Shown: piece after piece, positions 1-8,982 of the stretch | Layout: every line of letters begins with the position of its first letter | How positions within the stretch are numbered: the stretch's first letter is position 1 | From: Pokkaliibacter sp. MBI-7 | Lineage (GTDB): Bacteria > Pseudomonadota > Gammaproteobacteria > Pseudomonadales > Balneatricaceae | Assembly (NCBI RefSeq): GCF_029846635.1 | Contig: NZ_JARVTG010000001.1 | Span: 1,642,501 to 1,706,500 of the forward strand | Direction: 5' to 3' | Length of the DNA: 64,000 nt | The notes under the pieces: model-generated | What the model saw: only the letters and a program-made list of their open reading frames with translations | Told to the model about the DNA's origin: nothing | Database searches by the model: none | Translations under genes and position numbers: made by a program

Positions 1-13
1 CATACCATCCCCC

Positions 14-1891
14 TCAGACCTTGAACGAGGCCATCTGGCTCATCAGCTTGCGCCCCAGCTCATGCAGGTTGAGCGCCGCCTGTTCAGCCTGACGGGTGCC
101 GGCTGCGTTATCCTCACTGGCCTTGCGGATGTTGGTCATGGCCATCACCACCTGATCCATACCCTGCACCTGCTGCTGGCTGGAAGCTGCAATCTGCAGA
201 GAGGCAGACGATGATCCCTGCAGGCTTTCCAGCAGCTGATGAATGGCCACACCGGACAGACTGGCCTGCTGATGGCCCTTATCCACCGCCTTGCTGCTTT
301 GCTCTGCGGTCATCACCGCCATATTGATCGCTTTCTGAATCTCACCCAGCAGGGCCCGAGCCTGGCTGGTGGCCTGTTTCGACTGCTCCGCCAGCAGCTT
401 GACCTCCTGTGCGACCACACTGAAGCCACGCCCCACCTCACCGGCCTTGGCCGCTTCGATGGAGGCATTGACGCCGAGCAGATTGGACTGCTCCGCCAGC
501 CCATTGACCGTAGTGACCACCTCGCCGATGGCCTGACTACGCTCGCTCAGCTGCACAATGCTGTCTGCCACGTCCTGCATTTGTTCGCGGATCTGCTGCA
601 TCCGCTCAAGCGTCACTTCCACCGCCTGCTTGCCCTGCTGCCCTACCTGCGCGGCCTGCTGTGCCGCCGCCGTCATGGTCCGCGCCCGCTCCGATGCCTG
701 CCCGGCGGTCTGTTTCACTTCCTCGACAGTGGTACTGATCTCGCTGATAGAGACCGAGGTTTCCTGAGAACTGGCGGCGACCTGCGCCGTCATCGACAGA
801 ATTTCCTGACTGGCACTGGCCAGTACATCGATACCGCCCTGCAGTTGCAGCAACAGCGCCCGCAGATTACTGACCATGGTCGCAAAAGCTGCTCCCAGCG
901 CATCCCGCCCGGAGCGCGGCGTGACCGTGACCGACAGATCTCCCCCGGCGATTTGTGCAGCAGAAACAGACAGCTCGCGCAAATAGCCGGTCATACGGGC
1001 AAAAGCACTCCCCAGCAAATCACGCTCTGATACCGGTCTGGCGGACAAATCCAGCTCACCGTCAGCAATACGCCCGGCCTGAGACGCAAGGGTGGTCAGA
1101 TAGCCCCCCATCTGGCCGAAAGCCCGCTGTAGCTGCCCGACCTCATCCCGACGCTCGCTGACCGTCATATGGTCAGGCAACTCCCCCTGTGCAATGCGTT
1201 GCGCCCACTGCGTCAGCCCCACCAGCGGTAAGGCAAGCTGACGGTTGAGCCAGATCACCAGCGCAATGATCAGCAGCACCGCCAGCAGGGTCACCCCCAA
1301 CAGCAGCCATTCCTGGCGCTGCAGGGTGTCACTGCTCTGTTGCTGCAACAGTGCGACATTCTGCTCGATCAGCAGACTGGCCTGCTCCGCCAGCGATCTC
1401 ATTTGCTCCACCCGTTGTGCCTGCTCGCCTACCGCCAGTGCCAGTGTCTGTTCCAGCGCCTTGCTGTCGCCACTGCGAATGGCCTGCAGCTGACGCTCAC
1501 GGACCGCCTGATACTGATGGCGCACTTCCACCATCTGGTTCAGCACGGCCAGCATCTGTGGCTTTGCCGCATTACTGACCATCAGCTGTTGCATGGCGTT
1601 TTCATCATCCTGACCACGCTGCAGCATGCGCTGCTGAATCTTCTCGTCGTTGCTGGTGTCGTTATTCATCAGCAGTTGCAGAATGTCCGCACGATTGCTG
1701 TTGAGATTGATGCGTATATTCTTCAGCGCCAGCAGCTGGGCGACATAGGTGTCGTACAGCCGCTGCTGGGCTGCCTGCAGCTGCTGCAGGCTGTGAGCTG
1801 ACGACCAGGACACGGCCAGTAGCAGCAGAAACACGACGCCAAAGGACAGCAATAACTTGCTTCTGGTGGTCAGATGTTCCAATCGCTCCAC
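14..1891 (-). CDS. Methyl-accepting chemotaxis protein, triple-HAMP
   Basis: Transmembrane chemoreceptor of about 625 residues. TM1 is near residues 14-30, followed by a helical periplasmic sensor of four-helix-bundle type and TM2 near 196-215. Three successive HAMP-like units cover about 216-350, and a cytoplasmic coiled-coil signalling hairpin follows. The hairpin tip reads EQSNLLGVNASIEAAKAGE, a variant of the usual QTNLLALNAAIEAARAGE. I prefer a GTG start at 1891 because AAGGAG lies 7 nt upstream; the longer ATG at 1933 overlaps the stop of the preceding receptor. It is the last gene of the chemosensory operon inside the window; CheA and CheB would be expected beyond the left edge. The ligand cannot be inferred. 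Confidence 0.93.
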   Translation of the reverse strand: MERLEHLTTRSKLLLSFGVVFLLLLAVSWSSAHSLQQLQAAQQRLYDTYVAQLLALKNIRINLNSNRADILQLLMNNDTSNDEKIQQRMLQRGQDDENAMQQLMVSNAAKPQMLAVLNQMVEVRHQYQAVRERQLQAIRSGDSKALEQTLALAVGEQAQRVEQMRSLAEQASLLIEQNVALLQQQSSDTLQRQEWLLLGVTLLAVLLIIALVIWLNRQLALPLVGLTQWAQRIAQGELPDHMTVSERRDEVGQLQRAFGQMGGYLTTLASQAGRIADGELDLSARPVSERDLLGSAFARMTGYLRELSVSAAQIAGGDLSVTVTPRSGRDALGAAFATMVSNLRALLLQLQGGIDVLASASQEILSMTAQVAASSQETSVSISEISTTVEEVKQTAGQASERARTMTAAAQQAAQVGQQGKQAVEVTLERMQQIREQMQDVADSIVQLSERSQAIGEVVTTVNGLAEQSNLLGVNASIEAAKAGEVGRGFSVVAQEVKLLAEQSKQATSQARALLGEIQKAINMAVMTAEQSSKAVDKGHQQASLSGVAIHQLLESLQGSSSASLQIAASSQQQVQGMDQVVMAMTNIRKASEDNAAGTRQAEQAALNLHELGRKLMSQMASFKV

Positions 1892-1932
1892 AGGGTTCTC
1901 CTTTGCTGAGCCAGTTCGCGGTGAGTACGGCA

Positions 1933-3687
1933 TCAAAGCTGGAACTGAGCCACCCGCCCCTTCAATTTCTGCCCGAGCTGATGCAGGTTACGGGCAGCCG
2001 CTTCTGTCTGTTTGGTCCCTTCCACATTCTCCTGGCTGGCCTGTTTAATGCTTTCCATGGCCACCACCATCTGGTCCATACCGACCATCTGCTGCTGACT
2101 GGAAGCAGCAATCTGCAGCGCCGCCCCGGAAGACTCCTCGATGCTGTAGGCCAGTGTATTGATAGCGACCGCACTTGACTGGGCCTGACGGTGGCCACTG
2201 TCGACAGCCTTGCTGCTCTGCTCGGCCTGCAGTACCGCCTGATTCAGCGCCTTCTGCACATCATTGAGAATAGTGCGCACCTGCCCGGTCGCCTGCTTGG
2301 ACTGCACCGCCAGATTTTTCACTTCCTGTGCCACGACAGAAAAGCCCCGTCCCTGCTCCCCCGACCTGGTGGCCTCAATGGATGCATTCACTCCCAGCAG
2401 GTTGGACTGCTCGGCCAGCTCATTGACGGTCGCCACCACGTCTCCAATGGCCTGTGCCTGTTCACTGAGGCGCACAATGCTCTGCGCAACAGAGTGCATT
2501 TGCTCACGAATCTGGGTCATGCCTTCCATTGTCGCGTCGATGGCTGCCTTGCCATCTTTCGAGACTTGCAGCGTTCGCTGGGCACTGTCACTGACATGGC
2601 GTGCCTTCTGAGTGGCGGTGCTGGCGGTCTGTCTGACCTCCTCAACGGTGGTGGTGATCTCGGTGATGGCGACTGCCGTCTGCTGGGCACCACTGGCCAC
2701 CTGAGCGGTGGAGGCCAGAATTTCCTGACTGGCCGTCGCCAGCACACCGATCCCTTCCTGCAGCTCCTGCAGCAGCTCACGCACATTGACCACCATGCGG
2801 GCAAAGGCATTGCCCAGCACATCGCGTTCGGACTGCGGAGCTACTTCCAGTGTCAGGTCGCCGCGGGCAATCCGTTCCGATGACTGTGCCAGGCTGCGCA
2901 GATAACCGCCCATCTGCTGAAAGGCCTCTGACAGCCGGCCCACTTCGTCCGCACGGCGCTCAACGGTTACATCGGAGACCAGCTCGCCACTGGCGATCTG
3001 CCGTGCCCAGCGGGTGAGGTTCTCCAGCGGGCGGGCAATAGAGCGCGAGGTCACGGCAATGACCAGCGCGATGATCAGCAGCACCAGGACAAAGAAAGCG
3101 AGCATTTCCACCCGCAGTTCGGTGAGTTGCTGGGCGGCCAGTTGCAGTTGCTGCTGGACCTGCTGCTGTTTGATCTGGGTGATCTGCTCGCCCAGATCGC
3201 GAATACGGCTGATACGCTGCGCCTGGATGCCAATGCTCTGTTCACGGGCGGCATCAAACTTACCCTGATTCAGCAGCGGCAGCTCTTCCTGCAGTATTTG
3301 CGTGGCATATTCGCTCCACACCTGATACAGGCTCTGCACCAACCCGGCGATATCCTTGCTGTCAGCACTGTTCTGCATCAGCAGCTGCAGACTGCGGGAC
3401 TGATCATCCAGCTGCTGCTGGATGAGTTCATCACTGGCTCCGCCGCCTTGCCCGGCCCGTACGATACGCCCAAGCAACAGCGCCCTGATGGTGTTGGCCT
3501 GCACCCGCACATCCTTCATTTGCATGAGCACCTGCACCTGTTCGTCGATCAGCTGTTGCTGGCCCTGCTGCAGGCGCTGAAACTGCTGATAGTTGAACAG
3601 CTGAGACAGGCAAAACAGCAGGGTCAGCAGCAGAAAAGACACCAGTAATTTGTTGCGAATACTGAGATTGCGATAGGCCGTCATCAT
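1933..3687 (-). CDS. Methyl-accepting chemotaxis protein, double-HAMP
   Basis: Second chemoreceptor of the operon, about 584 residues and clearly paralogous to its downstream neighbour. Order: N-terminal TM helix, helical periplasmic sensor, second TM, two HAMP-like units and a signalling hairpin with the same unusual tip (EQSNLLGVNASIEATRSGE). The ATG at 3687 has AAGGAA 6 nt upstream and avoids overlap with the CheW gene ending at 3698; a longer reading frame to 3732 exists but has no better ribosome site. Tandem duplication of an ancestral receptor with later loss or gain of one HAMP unit is an inference from the domain comparison. Confidence 0.93.
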   Translation of the reverse strand: MMTAYRNLSIRNKLLVSFLLLTLLFCLSQLFNYQQFQRLQQGQQQLIDEQVQVLMQMKDVRVQANTIRALLLGRIVRAGQGGGASDELIQQQLDDQSRSLQLLMQNSADSKDIAGLVQSLYQVWSEYATQILQEELPLLNQGKFDAAREQSIGIQAQRISRIRDLGEQITQIKQQQVQQQLQLAAQQLTELRVEMLAFFVLVLLIIALVIAVTSRSIARPLENLTRWARQIASGELVSDVTVERRADEVGRLSEAFQQMGGYLRSLAQSSERIARGDLTLEVAPQSERDVLGNAFARMVVNVRELLQELQEGIGVLATASQEILASTAQVASGAQQTAVAITEITTTVEEVRQTASTATQKARHVSDSAQRTLQVSKDGKAAIDATMEGMTQIREQMHSVAQSIVRLSEQAQAIGDVVATVNELAEQSNLLGVNASIEATRSGEQGRGFSVVAQEVKNLAVQSKQATGQVRTILNDVQKALNQAVLQAEQSSKAVDSGHRQAQSSAVAINTLAYSIEESSGAALQIAASSQQQMVGMDQMVVAMESIKQASQENVEGTKQTEAAARNLHQLGQKLKGRVAQFQL

Positions 3688-3697
3688 TGTCTGTTCC

Positions 3698-4285
3698 TTA
3701 TACCTGCTGGTTGACCACCAGACGCGGATCACCTAGCAACACCTCGGTATCGAGAATGGCCCAGTGTTCGGCAGTTACCCCCAGCAAATATCCTTCACGG
3801 CTGTCATGGCGATGCCTGAGGGGTGGGAGAATCTGCTCCAGAGGCAGTTCCTGCGTGCCACACAGGGAGTCGCATAGCAGACCGAACTCCATACGGCCGT
3901 CACTGATCAGAATCACGCTGTTGCGCTCCGACAGGCTGCGTAACGGCAGCTCAAAGAACTGGCGCAGATCCAGCACCGAGACCAGCCGCCCGCGCACAGC
4001 CACCACCCCGAGGATATAACCGGGCGTGCAGGGCACAGGGGTAAGCTGCCGCAGCGGTACCACTTCAACCACCCGGTAGGGTGACAGGGCATAGCGCTCA
4101 CCGCTCAGTTCGAATACCAGCAGCGCCACCCTGGCGACCTGCTCTTCATTCTGCAATGGCACAGCCAGCTGTCTGGCCCGTTGCGCCAGCACGGCGTCCG
4201 GATCCGCGGTCGCTTGCATCCGGCTCAGCTGATCCAGACGCTGACGCAGCACCAGCCAGTGTTCCTCACCTGTCGTTGCGCTCAT
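3698..4285 (-). CDS. CheW-like coupling protein
   Basis: CheW-domain protein of 195 residues. A roughly 50-residue N-terminal extension precedes the CheW fold, which shows FELSGERYALSPYRVVEVV, ILGVVAVRGRLVSVLDLR and the LSERNSVILI strand. It would couple receptors to a CheA kinase at the membrane array. Its ATG overlaps the TGA of the upstream CheR gene (ATGA), with GGAGG just before it, so the two are translationally coupled. The position between CheR and the receptors resembles WspB/WspD-type adaptors, which also come as a divergent pair. Confidence 0.9.
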   Translation of the reverse strand: MSATTGEEHWLVLRQRLDQLSRMQATADPDAVLAQRARQLAVPLQNEEQVARVALLVFELSGERYALSPYRVVEVVPLRQLTPVPCTPGYILGVVAVRGRLVSVLDLRQFFELPLRSLSERNSVILISDGRMEFGLLCDSLCGTQELPLEQILPPLRHRHDSREGYLLGVTAEHWAILDTEVLLGDPRLVVNQQV

Positions 4286-5853
4286 GACGCCTCCCTGTTA
4301 TCCGAATGACGCTCCAGCAGTTGCTGCAGATCCCGCACACTCAAACCATCACTCCCCCACAGCACCTGGTCAGCAGGCAAACGTGCCAGTAGCCGCCGGC
4401 ATTGCAGCAGATGCCGCTGCGACAGCTCCGCCTGCTGCTGACGGCGCGCCAGCTGAGCACTGTGGTAGTGAACCATGGGTTGCAGGGGGGACAGATACAG
4501 CACCTTGCGTAACTGCTGCTGCAGCGCCGGCCAGCGCTCCTGCTGCAGCAGGATCATGGCCAGCAGCCAGTGTGCCTCCACATCCGTCGGCTGCTGTTGT
4601 AACTGCTGGCGTAACACGTCTTCCGCCTGAGCATAGTCGCCCTGATCGGCCAGTGCCCTGGCACGAGTCATCTCTGTCGCATCCCCCTGATCTGCATCAG
4701 GCTGGTCTGGTGGAGGCGGAACAACACTCACAGCACCCTGCGTTGGCGGAGTGACGGAGGCCACCGTGCTCGTTGACGGCTCAGCTGGCAGCGGATGCGT
4801 TGACTCAGTGAGGTTGAAGACCGGCATGGGCGGCGCAGCAGTCGGCATAGCAACCGGTACAGACGTTGAAATATCAGCTGCCTCCAGCCCCTCGGGCGGC
4901 GCGGGCAACATCGCATTCTGTTCACGACAACGGGCTTGCTGATAGACACACAGTGCCCCCGGCCACAGGCTCACCTCCAGACCAAATACCTGACTGGGAG
5001 TATTCTCCACGGCGGCCAGAATGACCGCCCCGTCTGGCGACAGGCAGCGATGCAGACGCCGCAGGGCCGCCTGACCCAGTGTCGGCACAAAGTACATCAG
5101 CACATGACGACACAGGATCAGATCAACATCTCTGAACGACTCTGCTGGTGACGGCGCCGTGGCAGGCGGCCCAGCCACACCCTCTGATGACATCGCTGAC
5201 AGTGCTTCGTCAGCCAGATTCAGCGAATAAAAGCTGACCCGCTGGCGCAGGTAGGGTTTGATTTGCCATTGCTGGCCGTCACACGGGTCAAAGTAGCGCT
5301 GTCGCCATTGCGGCTCTGCGCTACGGAATGACCAGGCGCTGTAACAGCCACGACGTGCCTTGGCCAGCGCATCCGGGTTGATGTCTGTAGCAAGAATCTG
5401 CACCTGCCAGTCGGCAACGTCCGGCAGTAACTGATCCAGCAGGATGGCCAGGGTGTAGGCTTCCTCGCCACTGGAGCAGCCTGCGCTCCATACCTTCAGA
5501 TGTCGCTGCCCCGTATGACGACGTTCGGCAATCAACGGCCCCAGAAAGTGCTCAGTAAGGTGCTGCAGGAAAGGTCGGTCACGCAGAAAGTAGGTCTCGC
5601 CGACCGTCAGGCTGGCACAGAGCGCCTGCTGCTGTTCGGGGCTCAGCTGACTGGCCACCAGACTGCGCGCCAGCAACAAAGGCTCGGTATCGCCCAGGCG
5701 GGCTGCCGCCTGTTGCAGATGACGCAGCAGATCGCTGCGGCGTTCATTGCCAAACTGCAAGCCCCAGCGCAGGGCGATAGCATCCTGACAACCGCTCAGC
5801 AGCGTATCGTTCAGCAGGGGGTCTGCTGCTGCGTTACAGGGCAGCGAGCGCAT
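4282..5853 (-). CDS. CheR-type receptor methyltransferase with C-terminal TPR
   Basis: S-adenosylmethionine-dependent glutamate methyltransferase for chemoreceptors, 523 residues against about 280 for plain CheR. An N-terminal helical region is followed by the SAM-binding motif VWSAGCSSGEEAYTLA, the acidic ATDINPDAL strand and the LCRHVLMYF motif. A Pro/Ala-rich linker (about residues 330-395) leads to TPR-like helices near 395-480. CheR proteins with C-terminal TPRs are typical of Wsp-like and other alternative systems, for example WspC. The ATG at 5853 has GGGAGG 6 nt upstream and overlaps the end of the upstream CheW gene. Its receptors lie directly downstream. Confidence 0.92.
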   Translation of the reverse strand: MRSLPCNAAADPLLNDTLLSGCQDAIALRWGLQFGNERRSDLLRHLQQAAARLGDTEPLLLARSLVASQLSPEQQQALCASLTVGETYFLRDRPFLQHLTEHFLGPLIAERRHTGQRHLKVWSAGCSSGEEAYTLAILLDQLLPDVADWQVQILATDINPDALAKARRGCYSAWSFRSAEPQWRQRYFDPCDGQQWQIKPYLRQRVSFYSLNLADEALSAMSSEGVAGPPATAPSPAESFRDVDLILCRHVLMYFVPTLGQAALRRLHRCLSPDGAVILAAVENTPSQVFGLEVSLWPGALCVYQQARCREQNAMLPAPPEGLEAADISTSVPVAMPTAAPPMPVFNLTESTHPLPAEPSTSTVASVTPPTQGAVSVVPPPPDQPDADQGDATEMTRARALADQGDYAQAEDVLRQQLQQQPTDVEAHWLLAMILLQQERWPALQQQLRKVLYLSPLQPMVHYHSAQLARRQQQAELSQRHLLQCRRLLARLPADQVLWGSDGLSVRDLQQLLERHSDNREAS

Positions 5854-6280
5854 CACGCGCCTCCCGCTGCTCCTGCAGGCTCAACAGTCTGGCCAGATCC
5901 TGAATAAACATCAGACCGTCATGAAGGATGACCACACCCTTTACCAGCGCAGGTAACGCCGGAAAATCGTGGGTATCAGCCAGTTTTGGCTGGCTCAGCA
6001 GATGCACATCGTCAATATCATCGACCGGCAACAGCAGGTCCAGCTCATGGCTCCGTACCCAGATCAGCTTGTCACTGACAGACAAAGCTCGCGCTGGCAA
6101 ACCCAGACGCTCACGTAAGCGCACCACGCCGACAGCCTGGCCATGCACATTGACGACACCCTGCAATATGCCCGGCCCATCAGGCAGGGGCGATACAGTG
6201 ACGGCAGGGAAAACGCGATAGACGTGCTGAAGCTCCAGAGCATAACGATGTTGGTCAACGAAAAAACACAGCAGCTCCAT
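5834..6280 (-). CDS. CheW coupling protein (first gene of operon)
   Basis: Single-domain CheW homologue of about 148 residues beginning MELLCFFVDQHRYALEL, with the conserved GILQGVVNVHGQAVGVVRLR and LSVSDKLIWV strands. I chose the ATG at 6280 because AGGGG lies 6 nt upstream and the CheW fold starts at once; the open frame runs to a GTG at 6319 with no clear ribosome site. Its 3' end overlaps cheR. It is the promoter-proximal gene of the five-gene minus-strand operon; the promoter must lie in the AT-rich gap upstream. It differs clearly from the second CheW, so this is not a simple duplicate. Confidence 0.9.
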   Translation of the reverse strand: MELLCFFVDQHRYALELQHVYRVFPAVTVSPLPDGPGILQGVVNVHGQAVGVVRLRERLGLPARALSVSDKLIWVRSHELDLLLPVDDIDDVHLLSQPKLADTHDFPALPALVKGVVILHDGLMFIQDLARLLSLQEQREARDALAAL

Positions 6281-7027
6281 GGTCAGCCCCTGATAGTGGT
6301 CGCCCATTCCAATAAACACGAATTAAAGCGCCACAATAAAAATCACAAATATCTAGAAGTTAAGTAATGCCCTCCATTTTTTTCAAGCGAACAGTTCAAA
6401 AATACTTCGTCGTGATTTGCTCACCTTTTTACGCCATCACAGTGCTTTGTTTTTATTAACTAATTTCCAGCATCAAGTAACAATCACGGCACAGTGTTGC
6501 ACAATAAAAAATAAAGCTATTAAAAACAGATAATTAGAAAAATCAGCGAAGAATAAAAAGCGGCAAGCGGGCAATATCAGAACCATAGTAACAACAGCCG
6601 ATACCGCCATGTTTCATACATCATCAGAACAGCTAATTAGAAAAGCACTTTCTCGTTATACATAGCCGCTATTTCTCGCACAGGAATTGGCATTTTCTAT
6701 AACAGGTAGTGACTGTTTCTTTTTTATCGTGCAGATGCGTATAGCCATTAGCAATACGGTTAAACCATCAAGGCTGAGCTGAACGATTCTGACCTGTCGT
6801 ACGGCATCTTGACCGGTGGCATTTATCGCACTTTTATCGTGCTTTCGGCCTGAGAGCTCAGACCTGGCGTGATTCTTTGCAACAGGTTTATTTCTGCTAT
6901 TCTCCCTGAAGACAGTCCGAGCCAGGATGAGATCAACTCGCATCCGCAGGAGCGTGTTTACGCTCCGAGTTCGTAACCAGCATGGCCACCGCCGACAGTG
7001 GGTGGTCCAGGTAGGAATGAAGCAAGC
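6281..7027. other. AT-rich divergent intergenic region
   Basis: About 0.75 kb without a credible gene, separating the chemosensory operon from the divergent response regulator. The part from about 6320 to 6660 is only about one third GC by eye, much lower than its surroundings, with many A/T runs. An open frame on the minus strand (to 7279) mostly antisenses the response regulator and looks like a shadow. A weak candidate promoter for the plus-strand gene is TTGCAA at 6877 and TATTCT at 6898 (15-nt spacing). No consensus sigma-28 or sigma-54 site was found. Confidence 0.5.
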
Positions 7028-8113
7028 GTGCCCTTGATTGACTACAACAAAAAACGCTTTCTGGTCATCGACGATCTGGTAGAAGCCCGCTCCATGGTAC
7101 GCGATACGTTGAAGGAAGCCGGGGCCAGCAAGATTGACGTCGCCATGTCCGCCAATGCGGCTATGGAATACCTGCGCACCCGTCACTACGACCTGATTCT
7201 GTCGGACTACAATCTGGGGCGTGGTAAGGATGGCCAGCAAATCCTTGAGGAAGCCCGCCACAATCGTCTTGTTCCCCACACAGCCGCGTTTATCATGATC
7301 ACCGCCGAAACCTCGCCGGAAATGGTCATGGGCGCACTGGAGTATCAGCCTGACGGCTATATCTCCAAGCCCTTCACCCGTGCTGAACTACGCCGTCGTA
7401 TCGACCGCATGCTGCAACAGAAGGAGCAGATGCGGGAGGTTAATGTCCTGCTCGACCGTCAGGACTGGGCCAGCGCCCTGCAACTGACAGAAGCGCTGCT
7501 GGACAGCAAGCCTCAGCTGGCCGGCAAGTTACTGCGCATCAAAGGCACGCTGATGCTGGAGCTGGAGTATTACGATGATGCCCGCCGTTTCTATGCCGCA
7601 CAGCTGAAAGACCGCCATATGCCCTGGGCCCTGTTTGGTCTGGCCCGTGCCTGCTTTCATATGCATGACTACGACAAGGCAGTGGAATACCTGCAGAAGC
7701 TGATGCTGGACAACCAGTACTTCGTCAAGGCCGACGACTGGATGGCCAAAACGCTGACGGTACAGGGCGACTATCGCGGTGCGGAGAACATCCTGCTGGC
7801 CGCCATCGCCAAATCCCCCAAAGCGGTATTACGGCAGATGGAGCTGGGCAAGGTGGCCGCACTGAACAAGGACTGGACTACCAGCGAACAGGGCTTCAAA
7901 CGCGCCATTATGCTGGCCAACCATTCTGTCTATCGTTGTGCCGACAACTATCTGGGCTTTATCGAGGCCGTGCTGCAACAGCTGGAGGCCGGGCAGACGC
8001 TGCCCAAAGCCACCCTTAATCAGGTCGAGGAATCACTGAATACCCTCGACAACGACTTCAAGGGTACCGCCACAGACGCCTTGCGCAGCCGCTATCAGGC
8101 CTGTCAGCCCTGA
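7028..8113 (+). CDS. Response regulator with receiver and TPR domains
   Basis: About 361 residues. An N-terminal receiver domain shows the acidic pair near 15-16, the phospho-acceptor Asp near 60 in LILSDYNLG, Thr in MITAETS and Lys in YISKPF. No DNA-binding domain follows; residues about 140-350 form TPR-like helical repeats, suggesting output by protein-protein contact. GTG at 7028 (AGGAA 10 nt upstream) is favoured because the receiver fold starts immediately; an ATG at 6998 would add ten residues of low quality. The small kinase gene follows after 26 nt, so the two are probably co-transcribed and divergent from the chemosensory operon. Confidence 0.85.
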   Translation: MPLIDYNKKRFLVIDDLVEARSMVRDTLKEAGASKIDVAMSANAAMEYLRTRHYDLILSDYNLGRGKDGQQILEEARHNRLVPHTAAFIMITAETSPEMVMGALEYQPDGYISKPFTRAELRRRIDRMLQQKEQMREVNVLLDRQDWASALQLTEALLDSKPQLAGKLLRIKGTLMLELEYYDDARRFYAAQLKDRHMPWALFGLARACFHMHDYDKAVEYLQKLMLDNQYFVKADDWMAKTLTVQGDYRGAENILLAAIAKSPKAVLRQMELGKVAALNKDWTTSEQGFKRAIMLANHSVYRCADNYLGFIEAVLQQLEAGQTLPKATLNQVEESLNTLDNDFKGTATDALRSRYQACQP

Positions 8114-8139
8114 CCGGCCGTTGAAACGAGTGCAGAACC

Positions 8140-8808
8140 ATGCCAGGAAAGATTGATATCGGCCTGTTGCTGGCCGGCACCGTACATGAAAGCAAAAATC
8201 GTCTGGTGCATCTGCTGCAAACGATTGAACAACTACAATCTATCGAACAATTGCCATCCAGCCACCCTCAGGCGGCGTCAAGCTTGCTGGCCATGGAGCA
8301 GGACGTACGCAAACTCAATCACGATCTGGTGCGTATGCTGCATCTCTACAATCTGAAAAGCAGCAGCTATCCCCTGCAGCCCGACAGCCATGGGCTGCAC
8401 GATTTCATTGATGATCTGTTGCTGCACTTTACTGCCATCGCCCACAGCAAGCAGCTGCAGCTGGCACTGCACATCGACGAACAACAGGTGCTGTGGTTTG
8501 ACGCCACCTTACTGGAACTGACCATCAGCACGGTGCTGTTCAACGCGCTGGACCATGCTCGCAGCCAGATTGTCATCAGCAGCACAATCGCAGACGGCTA
8601 CAACGTAATCCGCATCGAGGATGACGGTGCAGGCTTTGCCAACCCTGCCGATCCCACTGTGCCTGCGACACAATACAGCACCGGGCTGGGGCTGAAGTTT
8701 GCCGCCGCCGCGCTGGATCAGCACCAGCATCAGCAGCGCCATGGCCAGCTGCACCACTACAACCGTGCACAGGGCGGAGCATGCGTTGAGCTGTGGTTAC
8801 CCTGTTAG
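8140..8808 (+). CDS. Minimal sensor-less histidine kinase (HATPase_c)
   Basis: Soluble 222-residue kinase-like protein. It has an N-terminal helix with GTVHESKNRL, where His16 is a candidate phospho-acceptor in an HExxN/K-like setting. The GHKL ATPase domain shows the N box (Asn135 in LFNALDHA), G1 box DDGAGF at 161-166 and G2 box GLGL at 182-185. No transmembrane helix, PAS or HAMP domain is present. It lies directly downstream of the REC-TPR gene and is the likely partner kinase or phosphatase. The ribosome site is weak. The phospho-acceptor assignment is an inference. Confidence 0.78.
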   Translation: MPGKIDIGLLLAGTVHESKNRLVHLLQTIEQLQSIEQLPSSHPQAASSLLAMEQDVRKLNHDLVRMLHLYNLKSSSYPLQPDSHGLHDFIDDLLLHFTAIAHSKQLQLALHIDEQQVLWFDATLLELTISTVLFNALDHARSQIVISSTIADGYNVIRIEDDGAGFANPADPTVPATQYSTGLGLKFAAAALDQHQHQQRHGQLHHYNRAQGGACVELWLPC

Positions 8809-8982
8809 GAACATGTCGCAGGTAGCCACCGGCCTTTCAGCCAGAACACTGGTCCAGATTGCCGGTTGTGACTGCGCGGCAGCTCGCCCTCCCCTGTTCT
8901 GCATCATCAGGCTTATCCCTGCCCTGCATCCTGTGATCTAATCCCCGCTCATGCCCCTTCTGGCCTGGAGCCCGTGCCACTG

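Noticed and set aside
6590..6612. Sigma-28 (flagellar) promoter, GCCGATAC
   Set aside because: No matching TAAA-type -35 at the right distance.
6656..7279. 207-residue minus-strand open frame across the gap before the response regulator
   Set aside because: Half of it is antisense to the receiver domain and the rest is AT-rich, without motifs or a ribosome site.
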